Below are positions 44,194 through 52,713 of a stretch of DNA of 64,000 nucleotides, piece by piece. Within the stretch, counting starts at the first letter, position 1. Each line of letters opens with the position of its first letter. The stretch comes from Chelativorans multitrophicus (GTDB lineage Bacteria; Pseudomonadota; Alphaproteobacteria; Rhizobiales; Rhizobiaceae): NCBI RefSeq assembly GCF_011317445.1, contig NZ_JAAAPL010000008.1, forward strand, positions 1-64,000, written 5' to 3'. A program made the translations under genes and the position numbers. The notes under the pieces were generated by a model. That model worked only from the letters and a program-made list of their open reading frames with translations, had not been told where the DNA came from and did not search any database.

Positions 44194-44493
44194 CTAGCCT
44201 CCTGAGATCATGTTGACGATCTCGGTCGCACCGAAGATGATTCCGATGCCAAGCACGACAAACGCCGCCTTGCGAAGATCGAGGTAGCCGAACATCCATG
44301 CGATCCCGACAATGATCACGGCGATGATGGCCAGCAGTCTGGCGACATTGCCGGTGAGCATGTTGACGATATTCTGCAGCACACTTTCGATGCCGCCCGC
44401 CTGGGCGAAGCTCGGCTCGACCAAGGACAGGGAAAATACCGCCGCCATCGTCGCGGTCGCCGCGAATGGCCTTATGCGAGCCGATAGGTTCAT
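44194..44493 (-). CDS. virB2: VirB2 major pilin
   Basis: This 99-residue prepilin has a long signal peptide (AATATMAAVFSLSLVEPSFA, cleavage near 31) and a mature two-helix pilin: SVLQNIVNMLTGNVARLLAI, and AWMFGYLDLRKAAFVVLGIG. The mature size (about 65-70 residues) fits T4SS pilins. The ATG at 44493 is chosen over a longer non-secreted frame. It lies between virB1 and virB3. Confidence 0.92.
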   Translation of the reverse strand: MNLSARIRPFAATATMAAVFSLSLVEPSFAQAGGIESVLQNIVNMLTGNVARLLAIIAVIIVGIAWMFGYLDLRKAAFVVLGIGIIFGATEIVNMISGG

Positions 44494-44500
44494 GGGCTCA

Positions 44501-45175
44501 TCACTCCTTTTGCTCGTTGGAAAAGACGAGGACGGAGGATTGCCGCCCCGCGTTATAGACGTCCCATCGCGGCACTGAAGCCTGCGACCTCTGCTGGCTC
44601 TTCTCGGCCTGATCGCCTTCGGCCGTCGCGGCAGACGACTCCCCTGCCCTCTCGCGTGCGGGCAACGCCTGCGCCTTCGCTTCGACAATCTCGATACTGT
44701 CGAGTTGGTTGGACAGTCGCGCGCGCTCGGCCAGCACTTTTTTGTCGTAGCGCACCATTTCGCCGACAGAGGGGTCGCCATTGCCGAAATAGCTTCGCAG
44801 CATGACGGCTTCGGCCTGCGCCGTCGTCGCGCCGCCTTGGAGCGCTATTTGGTAGTAATGCTCAAGGAGCGACGCGCTGGCCTTGATGTTGAGGCAGAAG
44901 TCGAAGGTATCGCTGACGGAAAGGCCGAGCCGGCCGAGATTGCCGGAATTGATCCCGGCAAGTCCGAGGTCAATATCGTGGCCCTCGGCAATCAGGGTTG
45001 TCGCGGTTTCGATTGCCTCGGCTCTGGTTTTGGGCTGCTCGGCGAGCGGACGATCTGTGTTGATGCGGATGGCAAAGGGTTGGAAGCCGCTCTCGACGCT
45101 CACGACAGCCGCGATTGTTTCCGTGGCGATCTGCGGCGCGCAGTTTTGAGCGAGATCGAGGAAGGCAACCGGCAT
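44501..45175 (-). CDS. virB1: VirB1 lytic transglycosylase
   Basis: This 224-residue protein has an SLT domain: IAAVVSVESGFQPFAIRINT carries the catalytic Glu (about residue 28), with GLAGINSGNLGRLGLSVSD and ASASLLEHYYQIALQGGATT. It opens peptidoglycan for the pilus. There is no obvious signal peptide, so export may rely on another route, or the true start lies further upstream. A charged C-terminal extension (RERAGESSAATAEGDQAEKS) follows. It starts 3 bases after the hypothetical secreted gene. Confidence 0.9.
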   Translation of the reverse strand: MPVAFLDLAQNCAPQIATETIAAVVSVESGFQPFAIRINTDRPLAEQPKTRAEAIETATTLIAEGHDIDLGLAGINSGNLGRLGLSVSDTFDFCLNIKASASLLEHYYQIALQGGATTAQAEAVMLRSYFGNGDPSVGEMVRYDKKVLAERARLSNQLDSIEIVEAKAQALPARERAGESSAATAEGDQAEKSQQRSQASVPRWDVYNAGRQSSVLVFSNEQKE

Positions 45176-45178
45176 AGG

Positions 45179-45697
45179 TTAGAACCACACGCGCTGGCGG
45201 CCGGCGCCATCGATGGTAACGTCGACGTACCTCGGCTGCTCGCGCACATAAGGATGTTGGGTGACCAGTGCCTTGCAAACCCGCTTGCCGTCCTCGAAAT
45301 GCCAGCGTCCCGAGGCGCCCCCATTGTCACGATAACTGCACATGGCGCTGCTAACGACTTTGGGTTCGGTGGAGACGCAACCGACTTCATTCCGACGATC
45401 CCCCGAACGCGTGACGAGACGGAACCCGGCATCGCAATAGTACGGCTCGTAACGGGGCTTCGTCGCTGTGAAGCCGACACCGCTGCAAATCGGGAAGGAA
45501 CGGCCCTTCGCCAGATGCGACCACAACCGCTCAATCGGGGGGCGGCACTCGGCGTACTGCGTTGCGCCACCGGGATTCGAAAGGCATAGGAGAACCTGGC
45601 AACCCCAATCATCTGCCCGCGCAATGGAAGACGAAAACGTGTACAATGGAACGCAGAGTAAAAAGGCAGAAAGTGCCCGAATGACCGCATTTTTCAT
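45179..45697 (-). CDS. secreted Cys-rich protein heading the virB operon
   Basis: This 172-residue protein has a signal peptide (VIRALSAFLLCVPLYTFSSS) and a mature chain with seven or more cysteines (DDWGCQVLLCLSNPGGATQY, AECRPPIERLWSHL, CDAGFRL). Homologues occur just upstream of virB1 in AvhB-type operons of rhizobia, though I do not know a function. It is the first gene of the operon transcribed toward virB11. The ATG at 45697 replaces a longer frame that crosses the divergent promoter. Periplasmic location and disulfides are inferred. Confidence 0.6.
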   Translation of the reverse strand: MKNAVIRALSAFLLCVPLYTFSSSIARADDWGCQVLLCLSNPGGATQYAECRPPIERLWSHLAKGRSFPICSGVGFTATKPRYEPYYCDAGFRLVTRSGDRRNEVGCVSTEPKVVSSAMCSYRDNGGASGRWHFEDGKRVCKALVTQHPYVREQPRYVDVTIDGAGRQRVWF

Positions 45698-45786
45698 GCC
45701 CAAACTCCCGTTTGTCTCTCCACTGGCTCGCCGTCCGTGAGGCTTCACCACCTTTTCATACTGCACGTTAACGAATAGATAAGAAG

Positions 45787-46140
45787 ATGCCAAGCCCATT
45801 AAACCAACGCTGGCACAACACGGTTTTTGCGACCTTGGCTACGCACGAGATCATGTCAAAGCCCCTGCCCGACGAGACGCCGAATTCGCGTCTGCGCCAG
45901 CTCGGCATGATGAATCTCCTGTACACGCTGCAAAAGGCAGATACGGCGCTGACCATAACGAACGTGACGGAAGTCACTGGAATGACAAGGAAAGCAGCGC
46001 AGGAAGCCATTGATCCGCTGGTCGTGCGAGGGCTTTTGAAAGAGTCCTGGGGGCGCACGTCAATCGGGCGTGGCAAGGCCCGGCAGTACGAGATCGCGCC
46101 GGAAATCTTCGAGAGGCTTCAGGGCGTTTACGGCTCCTAA
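45787..46140 (+). CDS. winged-helix/MarR-like regulator beside virB operon
   Basis: This 117-residue protein is divergent from the virB operon, with 89 bases between the starts. It has SRLRQLGMMNLLYTLQKADT, LTITNVTEVTGMTRKAAQEA and GRGKARQYEI, a winged helix-turn-helix with a basic wing. Most likely it represses or activates the divergent T4SS operon, a common arrangement. It is about half identical, by eye, to the gene at 2397-2771. No ligand-binding domain is visible. Regulation of virB is inference from position. Confidence 0.75.
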   Translation: MPSPLNQRWHNTVFATLATHEIMSKPLPDETPNSRLRQLGMMNLLYTLQKADTALTITNVTEVTGMTRKAAQEAIDPLVVRGLLKESWGRTSIGRGKARQYEIAPEIFERLQGVYGS

Positions 46141-46326
46141 ACCGCGCTACGTGATCCTCAGTCGTTTGAAAAGTCGTCTTAAAAAGACTTCCATTACATG
46201 ATGAAAACGCACAGTAGTGCTTGCGCATAAGCGCGCTAGCATACTTCGCGCAACGACTCACCTGCTCTCACGCGCAGACTGATTCGTTTCGCGTAGACAA
46301 ACCGTGTGATGGAGAAGCTATACGGC

Positions 46327-46426
46327 AAAAAAGGAACGGCCCCGGAAGTTGACGCTTCCAAGGCCGGTTCACTGAAGATCGAAATTCTTTGCTGGGGCTC
46401 TTTGGCGAGAACCGCAACCTGTGACG
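46327..46426 (-). ncRNA. predicted antisense ctRNA of the RepC-like gene
   Basis: A minus-strand transcript is predicted from a promoter at 46433-46461 to an intrinsic terminator whose 12-base stem halves are 46337-46348 and 46355-46366, followed (in the transcript) by a run of six U (46332-46327). With a start near 46426, the RNA would be about 100 bases and antisense to the leader of the gene at 46516. The arrangement is the same as that of the ctRNA between repB and repC, which controls RepC synthesis in repABC plasmids. Confidence 0.6.
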
Positions 46427-46432
46427 GGTCGA

Positions 46433-46461
46433 ATAATCGCAAAAGCCCAAATTTGTGTCAA
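46433..46461 (-). promoter_or_regulatory. near-consensus promoter for the antisense RNA
   Basis: On the minus strand, TTGACA (46461-46456) is followed by a 17-base spacer and GATTAT (46438-46433). The -35 is perfect and the -10 differs at two positions, an unusually good match for this GC-rich region. Confidence 0.65.
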
Positions 46462-46515
46462 GGCAAAACGCCACTTCGGCGAACGATCCTGCTTGCCGTT
46501 TCGGGAGGTACCGGA

Positions 46516-48048
46516 ATGAGCACTACTGAAGAATTTGCATCGGCCGAAGGATTGAAACCAGTGGCCGGTGTTCGTCGGATCACGCCCGCCGGCCTGGCCG
46601 CGCACCGGGCAGCTCGGGACTATGCTGGCGATCGGACACTGGCCGTAAAGCGGATTGAGGCATTGCAGTTGGCTAAGCGCGCGGCCGCCGCGTTGGGACT
46701 GAAGGCGGCGAAGATTGCGATGATAGACAAACTGTTCGGCTATTCGCCCGCGGCCGACTGGACCTGCAAGGACGCCAGCCCGATCGTCTGGCCCTCTAAC
46801 GAGGCCCTCGCGCGGCAACTCGGCTTATCCATCTCTACGGCCCGACATCATCTGCGCGGGCTGGCCGCGGCAGGACTTATCGCGCATGCATCGCACCCCA
46901 CCTACCAGCGTCGTGGTGTTCGGGACGACCAAGGCAAGATCGTGGAGGCGTTTGGGATCGACCTATCGCCGATCATCATGCGTTATGACGAACTTCTCGA
47001 GATCGCCCTTGCCTATGAGCAGGAAGGACGCGAGCGCAGGACGCTCTCCTATCAGCGTACACAGATCCGCAGAGAGATCGAGGCTGTCCTGGTGGCGGCG
47101 GAACGCGATGGGCTCGTGGGCAACTGGCAACACTTCCACGCGAGGCTGGATAGGCTGCGGGAATGCGTGCCGGGTGACCTGGGCCAATTCCGCGAGTTGA
47201 TCGAAGAGTTGACCGTTCTCCGTGAGCAGGTTGAAGAGGCGTACCGAAGCGCGTCGCAACGCTCAAATTTAGACACCGCGGTGACGAGTTTTCGTCAGGT
47301 ACAAACTACAGCGGATCTTCCCTGTGTAGAAGAAAGTAGAAACTCGCCCCCCGCCGTAACGGACAGACTTATTTCAGGCGCCCCACCCCGCCCCACCCCA
47401 CTGACTTCCGGAAGAAGACTGGCAGATGCGCTAGCGGCCGCTGGAACGGATGGCAGGCCGGCGCTGAGCCCGGTTGACGACATCGGCAATGTATCGCTCG
47501 GACTGGTGCGAGCCGCCTGCCCTGCCCTTCAAAAGCACGTCCCCGAGGTCTTCGACAGTTGGACAGCGCTGCGGTCATCAGGCCGCCGGCTGTGCGCCGC
47601 CGCGACAATCAATGCCCAGGTATGGACCGAGGCGGAAAACGATCTGGGACCGGACGCGGCGATCGCCGCGCTTGCTGTCACCGTGCAGCGCGCAGATGAT
47701 GGTCAGGTCGCCAACCCCGGCGCGTATCTTCGGAGACTCATTCAGCGAGGCAGAAACGGGCAGTTGCGAATTAGCCGGTCTTTGTTTGCGCTTGCCGGCG
47801 CGAAGGGCGGCGGCGTCGCAATTCATTCCTCGCGCCCGGTACATCCCTATCGCGGCTTTCCTCAGGACCGCATCAACTGGTCCGGTTGGGCGGAGCTGGT
47901 TCGCGAGCATGCGCCCAAACCGACGCCTGATGTCGAGACCGTGGCGGATGCCTTCAGGTCCTGGTGCCGCAAGGGGAATATCGATCTCGCCCAACCGAGC
48001 ATCGAAAAAGCATTTATTGGGTTCTGCAAGAAGTGGCGGATGCGTTGA
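46516..48048 (+). CDS. RepC-like replication initiator (orphan)
   Basis: This 510-residue protein shows the RepC landmarks in order: LAKRAAAALGLKAAKIAMID, IVWPSNEALARQLGLSISTA with RHHLRGLAAAGLIAH (winged helix), and VEAFGIDLSPIIMRYDELLE, then the C-terminal QVANPGAYLRRLIQRGRNGQ. It differs strongly from the canonical RepC at 51.3 kb and is longer. It has no repA or repB directly upstream but its own antisense RNA, so it may be a second replicon, a helper, or a remnant of a co-integrated plasmid. A nuclease-like gene is translationally coupled to its end. Confidence 0.78.
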   Translation: MSTTEEFASAEGLKPVAGVRRITPAGLAAHRAARDYAGDRTLAVKRIEALQLAKRAAAALGLKAAKIAMIDKLFGYSPAADWTCKDASPIVWPSNEALARQLGLSISTARHHLRGLAAAGLIAHASHPTYQRRGVRDDQGKIVEAFGIDLSPIIMRYDELLEIALAYEQEGRERRTLSYQRTQIRREIEAVLVAAERDGLVGNWQHFHARLDRLRECVPGDLGQFRELIEELTVLREQVEEAYRSASQRSNLDTAVTSFRQVQTTADLPCVEESRNSPPAVTDRLISGAPPRPTPLTSGRRLADALAAAGTDGRPALSPVDDIGNVSLGLVRAACPALQKHVPEVFDSWTALRSSGRRLCAAATINAQVWTEAENDLGPDAAIAALAVTVQRADDGQVANPGAYLRRLIQRGRNGQLRISRSLFALAGAKGGGVAIHSSRPVHPYRGFPQDRINWSGWAELVREHAPKPTPDVETVADAFRSWCRKGNIDLAQPSIEKAFIGFCKKWRMR

Positions 48049-48647
48049 TGAAGGTTCGGACGAGATATGTGGAAAGCCGAGGCTGCGGGTGGGGTCCGGC
48101 AGCCTATGCGATCGCCATTGCATTCAGCTTGTTCTCGACCGCCGGCAGCGTCGCCGCCCAGGGTTTGCCGGAAACGGTCATAGGCAAAGCGCAAATCTAC
48201 GATGGCGTCACGTTCGATTTGATTCAGGACGGAGGACGATATCGTACTGCGACCCGAATCCGCCTGGAGGCCGTCGATTCCTGCGAACTCCGACAGAAGG
48301 CGCGTCTTGGAAATGTGGACTGGCCATGTGGCGCAGTGGCTACGGCGTGGCTCGCGTCTCGCACATTGGTCAAGGAGGTCGAGTGTCGGCCGACCCGCGT
48401 TATTCCAGGTGGAGGGTATCGAGCGCTGTGCTACGTCGACGCGATCGACATAGCAGCTTTGGGTCTCGGGCAGGGGATGTATGTCCTGGCTGTGTCAAAG
48501 CATGAAGATCCGCTGCCCGGCTATGCGGAGATCGAGGCGAAGGCAAAGGCCGCGAGCGCAGGGATTTGGTCGAGTAATTTCATGACTCCTGCGGATTGGC
48601 GCCGCGCTAATGGCACGTATAATCCTCTCTCGCCACAACGATGGTGA
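48048..48647 (+). CDS. secreted SNase-like nuclease (thermonuclease family)
   Basis: This 199-residue protein has a signal peptide (AYAIAIAFSLFSTAGSVAAQ) and an OB-fold like staphylococcal nuclease: IYDGVTFDLIQDGGRYRTAT, RIRLEAVDSCELRQ, ending in the YAEIEAKAKAASAGIWSSNF helix typical of the family. The usual catalytic RLxGIDxPE/Q is changed to RLEAVDSCE, so activity is uncertain. Its ATG overlaps the RepC-like stop (TGATG), so it is expressed with that gene. A role in clearing competing DNA, or simple cargo, is unclear. Confidence 0.6.
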   Translation: MKVRTRYVESRGCGWGPAAYAIAIAFSLFSTAGSVAAQGLPETVIGKAQIYDGVTFDLIQDGGRYRTATRIRLEAVDSCELRQKARLGNVDWPCGAVATAWLASRTLVKEVECRPTRVIPGGGYRALCYVDAIDIAALGLGQGMYVLAVSKHEDPLPGYAEIEAKAKAASAGIWSSNFMTPADWRRANGTYNPLSPQRW

Positions 48648-48724
48648 TTCTCGTAGGCGCCATCGCGGTTGGGCTCCGTCGACACCGTGCGTGGCTGTGG
48701 CCCTGGGGCGGACCGAGATTACCA

Positions 48725-48740
48725 GTTAGCCGCGGCTAAC
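48725..48740. promoter_or_regulatory. parS centromere-like site for RepA/RepB
   Basis: GTTAGCCGCGGCTAAC is a perfect 16-bp palindrome fitting the repABC parS consensus GTTNNNNGCNNNNAAC. It lies 155 bases upstream of repA, in the cassette's promoter region. RepB should bind here for partitioning and autoregulation. Only this one copy was noticed. Confidence 0.85.
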
Positions 48741-48894
48741 TTCCCCGACTGAATGCTGGTACCCCGGGGCATTCATATCTCGTTAACCCTTATTTTGTTG
48801 CAGAACAGAAAGAATCGGGCATAGTTCGCTCACCTGCGGAGTTTTTCGCAATCTCGTAAATTTTCCGCAACTACCGCAGGAATGGAAGAACCTG

Positions 48895-50112
48895 ATGGAG
48901 ACCACTGCTAAACCGCCAGCGTCAACCGACGTGACCAATGAGCTCAAGACCCTCATTCAGCGTCATTCCGCGGCGCTGTCGTCCGAGCTCCAAGCACATC
49001 ACGTTAGCACATTTCAACCAGGCGCGGAAAAAGGCATTCGCAATTTTTCGCCGGCCGAAACCGCGAAGCTGATCGGAATCACGGAGGGTTACCTCCGACA
49101 GGTCGCTAGCGAGATGCCGGACGTTAGTAACGTCTCGGCGGGGGGGCGCCGTACATATTCGGTCGAGGCGATCCATGAGATTCGGAAGTCACTGGACAGT
49201 GGGACTCGAGGAAACAAGCGATACTTACCCTGGCGCACCGGCTCCGAGCAACTCCAGGTCATCACTGTGATGAATTTCAAGGGGGGGTCGGGAAAGACAA
49301 CGACGACGGCCCACCTCGCTCAGTATCTTGCTCTTCGCGGCTACCGCGTCCTAGCTATCGACCTGGACCCGCAAGCAAGCCTCTCCGCGCTGTTCGGACA
49401 CCAACCCGAGCTCGATGTCGGGCCCAACGAAACGCTCTACGGAGCAATCCGGTATGACGAAGAGAAGCGCCCGATCGCCGAGATTGTCAGAGCAACGTAT
49501 ATCCCAGATCTCCATCTGGTGCCTGGCAATCTCGAATTGATGGAGTTCGAGCACGATACGCCAAAGGCCCTAATGACGCGTGCGCCGGGCGATACTCTGT
49601 TCTTTGCGCGCATTGGACAGGCGCTTTCTCAAGTTCAGAAGCTGTACGATGTCGTGGTAATCGATTGCCCGCCGCAACTAGGTTTCTTGACGATGTCAGC
49701 GCTTACCGCCGCGACGTCGGTTCTGATCACGATTCATCCGCAGATGCTGGACGTAATGTCGATGAGCCAGTTCCTGGCGATGACGGGAGATCTGCTCGAA
49801 GAAATCAGTAGGGCAGGGGCGTCGTCGCAATATCTCTGGATGAAGTACCTAGTGACTCGCTTTGAGCCAAGCGACGGCCCGCAGAACCAGATGGTCGCCT
49901 TTTTGCGCTCTATTTTTGGCGATCACGTCCTCAATCACCCGATGCTCAAGAGCACCGCGATTTCCGATGCCGGTCTCACCAACCAAACAATTTTCGAGGT
50001 GGAGAGAAGCCAGTTTACGCGGTCGACCTACGACAGAGCGTTGGAATCTGTTGACAGTGTCAACGCTGAAATTGAGGCGCTGATCAAGAAAGCATGGGGT
50101 AGGGCCGCATGA
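48895..50112 (+). CDS. repA: RepA partition ATPase (ParA type)
   Basis: This 405-residue ParA-family ATPase has a DNA-binding N-terminal region (FSPAETAKLIGITEGYLRQV) and the deviant Walker A FKGGSGKTTTTAHLAQYLAL at about 127-146, RVLAIDLDPQASLSALFG, and YDVVVIDCPPQLGFLTMSAL (Walker B). It segregates the plasmid with RepB and represses the operon. The stop overlaps the repB start by 4 bases (ATGA). The start is supported by a GGAA(G)AACCTG region 10 bases upstream. The length is standard. Confidence 0.95.
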   Translation: METTAKPPASTDVTNELKTLIQRHSAALSSELQAHHVSTFQPGAEKGIRNFSPAETAKLIGITEGYLRQVASEMPDVSNVSAGGRRTYSVEAIHEIRKSLDSGTRGNKRYLPWRTGSEQLQVITVMNFKGGSGKTTTTAHLAQYLALRGYRVLAIDLDPQASLSALFGHQPELDVGPNETLYGAIRYDEEKRPIAEIVRATYIPDLHLVPGNLELMEFEHDTPKALMTRAPGDTLFFARIGQALSQVQKLYDVVVIDCPPQLGFLTMSALTAATSVLITIHPQMLDVMSMSQFLAMTGDLLEEISRAGASSQYLWMKYLVTRFEPSDGPQNQMVAFLRSIFGDHVLNHPMLKSTAISDAGLTNQTIFEVERSQFTRSTYDRALESVDSVNAEIEALIKKAWGRAA

Positions 50113-51155
50113 GCCGGAAGCAGATCTTTGGCAACCTGTCGCAAAAGCCGACGGATCAAACCCGCGATACCGTGCCCGCAGTCTCGCAGGAAGACCAAGG
50201 CCCACGCCGGCCATCAAGGCTGCGACCTCTTCTAGGTTCACCTGATTTGACCGATCCGAGCGATGCCACGCCGGTTGGTGCCCTTGGGCAGTCGCTCGGG
50301 GAGCTCAGTGAGCGTTCGAAGCGAGCGGACGAAATTGAAAAGAAGCTCCTATCGGGCCAGATCATAGTCGAACTCGACACTGCCGACGTAGAGCCTTCAT
50401 TTATCCCGGACCGAATGTTGTCCGATGATGAAGCTTTTCGCGGTTTTGTGGACTCGATCCGGAACGAGGGGCAACAGGTTCCCATCCTAGTTCGGCCCCA
50501 CCCCGACGACCCAGCGAAATATCAAGTTGCATTCGGACATCGCCGACTGCGCGCTGCGATCGCTCTGGAGCGGCCGGTAAAGGCCGTCGTTAGGACGATG
50601 AGCGACCAAGAACTGGTCATTGCGCAAGGGCAGGAGAACAACGAGCGGCAGGACCTCTCCTACATCGAAAAAGTTCGCTTCGCGCAACGCCTCGAAAAGC
50701 AGTTCCCTCGTGACGTCATCATGTCAGCCTTGGCGATCTATAAGAGTGATCTTTCAAACATGCTGGCTGTCGCGGCGAAAATTCCCGAGGACTTGATTGA
50801 AGCCATCGGCCCCGCGCACGGCGTAGGCCGTCGCAATTGGATGGCATTGGCCGATATGTTGGCGTCAGACAAACAGCGCGCAAAGCAGGCGCTGAACGTC
50901 GCCAATCGTCCTGGGTTCGAGCTGCTTAAGTCGAAGGAGCGCTTCGAGGCAGTTGCGAAAGCTCTCAAGGACGGTGCGCTCGCTCCGAAAGACGAGGTGC
51001 CTGTCACTCACCAGGGCAATGAAGTTGGTAGAATTTCTCAGACGAAGCAGAAGGTGACGCTCAGCGTCGATCGGAAGGCTTCCCCCGAGTTTGCGGAATT
51101 CGTCTTGAACGAGGTCCCCCGACTCTACGCGGAATACCGCAAGAGCGTCGGATAG
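50109..51155 (+). CDS. repB: RepB centromere-binding partition protein
   Basis: This 348-residue ParB-family protein has the N-terminal arginine-rich linker, VELDTADVEPSFIPDRMLSD, the ParB box YQVAFGHRRLRAAIAL, and EQENNERQDLSYIEKVRFAQ-like helix-turn-helix residues (QGQENNERQDLSYIEKV). The C-terminal dimerisation part is basic. It binds parS (48725) and works with RepA, and the ATGA overlap with repA couples their translation. The usual 190-base repB-repC gap with a ctRNA follows. Confidence 0.94.
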   Translation: MSRKQIFGNLSQKPTDQTRDTVPAVSQEDQGPRRPSRLRPLLGSPDLTDPSDATPVGALGQSLGELSERSKRADEIEKKLLSGQIIVELDTADVEPSFIPDRMLSDDEAFRGFVDSIRNEGQQVPILVRPHPDDPAKYQVAFGHRRLRAAIALERPVKAVVRTMSDQELVIAQGQENNERQDLSYIEKVRFAQRLEKQFPRDVIMSALAIYKSDLSNMLAVAAKIPEDLIEAIGPAHGVGRRNWMALADMLASDKQRAKQALNVANRPGFELLKSKERFEAVAKALKDGALAPKDEVPVTHQGNEVGRISQTKQKVTLSVDRKASPEFAEFVLNEVPRLYAEYRKSVG

Positions 51156-51195
51156 CGGCGAACTGAACACGAAGCAGGAGATCGAAACGAAGCAA

Positions 51196-51244
51196 AAGAA
51201 AAAGGCCCCCAAAACATCGTTCGGAAGCCCTTCTCCAAGTTAGC
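51196..51244 (-). ncRNA. repABC antisense ctRNA
   Basis: In the repB-repC gap, the minus strand carries TTGACT (51279-51274), a 17-base spacer and GATTCT (51256-51251), then a 50-base transcript. It ends with the stem GGCUUCC/GGGGGCC (51229-51223, 51210-51204) and a U-rich run. This is the conserved position of the ctRNA that inhibits RepC translation and determines incompatibility. Confidence 0.75.
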
Positions 51245-51345
51245 ACCCAGAGAATCGCACTTCCGCGAATCGCAGTCAAGAGTCCGCGACGGAAAACGTC
51301 GTTTCGGCGAGCCAATTTCTTTTGCCTAGCGATAGGTGAAAGACA

Positions 51346-52656
51346 ATGCAGATACATATTTCAACGACGCCCTTCGGGCGGCGAGCGCTGACGCTTGGCC
51401 AGATCGCCAGCCAGGCGACCGCAAAGGCAATGCCCAAGGAGGCAGCCGCCAATAAGTGGCAGGTCTTCCAGCATATCCGTGAAGCGCGCGAGCCGCTCGG
51501 CGCGACCGATCGCTCTCTGGCGATCCTCAACGCGCTGCTTTCATTCCACCGGGAAACGGAGCTCTCGGCCGTGGGGGAACTCATCGTCTGGCCGTCGAAC
51601 GAGCAGCTCATGGCCAGGGCCAATGGCATCTCGCCGGCAACGCTTCGCCGCCATCTGGCTGTGCTGGTGGAATGCGGTTTGATCATTCGTCGCGACAGTC
51701 CGAACGGCAAGCGCTTCGCCCGCAGGAGCAGGGCAGGGGAAGTGGAGCAGGCCTATGGCTTCGACCTGTCGCCGATCGTCGCCCGCGCCGAGGAGTTTCG
51801 TGATCTCGCTGAGACCGTCCAGGCGGAGAAGAAGGCGTTTCGCGTTGCCAGGGAGCGTCTGACGCTGCTGCGGCGCGATATCGTCAAGATGATTGACACC
51901 GGGATCGAAGAGGGCGTGCCGGGTAATTGGGGCAGGGTGCTTCAAGCCTATCAAACGATCATCGCAACGCTTCCGCGCACGGCGCCGAGGCAACTTCTCG
52001 AGGACATCTGCGGGCAACTCGCGGAACTTCACGCCGAGATCAGTGACATATTGGAATCCTTTACAAAAACGCAAAATGCGAACGCCAATGAGTCTCATTT
52101 TGAGCGCCACATACAGAATTCAAATCCCGAATCCATATCTGAATCTGAACACGGCTTTCGAGAAAAGAATGAAGCGAGCGGCAGCGCTGCGGAAACCGAC
52201 AACGTGCGGAGCTTGCCGAAGCGTGATTTGCCGTTGAGTATTGTGCTGGATGCCTGCCCTAACCTGCTGGAAATCGTTCAATCGGGTGAGATCCGCCACT
52301 GGCGCGACTTGCTTGCGGCCGCAGAACTTGGACGAACGATGCTCGGTATCAGTCGGAGCGCCTGGCAGGATGCCCAAGGCGTCATGGGCGAGGTTCAGGC
52401 CGCGATTGCACTGGCCGCGATTTATCAGCGATCGGGTCAGATCAACAGCGCGGGCGGATACTTGCGGAGCCTGACAGACAAGGCGAGGGAAGGGAAGTTC
52501 TCGACCTGGCCGATGATCATGGCGCTGCTGCGGGCCAAGCTGTATGAGAACAAGCGGCGGCAATCAGAAGCCGCGGGCAACGCCGGCGGAGCACCGCGAC
52601 TTGAGTTCTCGGATTCGCTCGTGAAAAGTCTGCAGAAGTTAAAGCCGCTGCCATGA
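51346..52656 (+). CDS. repC: RepC replication initiator
   Basis: This 436-residue initiator has the classic RepC features: PKEAAANKWQVFQHIREARE, SVWPSNEQL-like VWPSNEQLMARANGISPATL, RRHLAVLVECGLIIRRDSPN (winged helix), VEQAYGFDLSPIVARAEEF, and a C-terminal SAGGYLRSLTDKAREGKF. RepC opens the origin, which lies within its own gene in an AT-rich stretch. Expression is controlled by the ctRNA in the upstream gap and by RepA-RepB. The length is standard. Confidence 0.95.
   Translation: MQIHISTTPFGRRALTLGQIASQATAKAMPKEAAANKWQVFQHIREAREPLGATDRSLAILNALLSFHRETELSAVGELIVWPSNEQLMARANGISPATLRRHLAVLVECGLIIRRDSPNGKRFARRSRAGEVEQAYGFDLSPIVARAEEFRDLAETVQAEKKAFRVARERLTLLRRDIVKMIDTGIEEGVPGNWGRVLQAYQTIIATLPRTAPRQLLEDICGQLAELHAEISDILESFTKTQNANANESHFERHIQNSNPESISESEHGFREKNEASGSAAETDNVRSLPKRDLPLSIVLDACPNLLEIVQSGEIRHWRDLLAAAELGRTMLGISRSAWQDAQGVMGEVQAAIALAAIYQRSGQINSAGGYLRSLTDKAREGKFSTWPMIMALLRAKLYENKRRQSEAAGNAGGAPRLEFSDSLVKSLQKLKPLP
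52050..52175. other. AT-rich segment within repC, likely oriV
   Basis: Bases 52050-52175 are clearly AT-richer than the rest of repC (TTTACAAAAACGCAAAATGC, several AAT/ATT triplets). In repABC plasmids the replication origin lies in such a segment inside repC. No iterons were identified by eye. Confidence 0.55.
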
Positions 52657-52713
52657 TGCCGCTCGTTTGGTGTCTCTCACGATCGGGCACTGGCTGTCAC
52701 CGCCCAGGCATGG

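Larger units (their letters stand above)
46141..46515. promoter_or_regulatory. leader of the orphan RepC-like gene
   Basis: No protein gene lies in this 375-base gap, although the RepC-like frame is open back to 46306. The first half (46141-46310) is AT-richer than surrounding genes and includes short inverted pairs (AAGTCGTCTTAAAAAGACTT at about 46174-46193). The second half carries the minus-strand antisense RNA unit described separately and the ribosome site GGGAGGTA before 46516. Confidence 0.5.
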
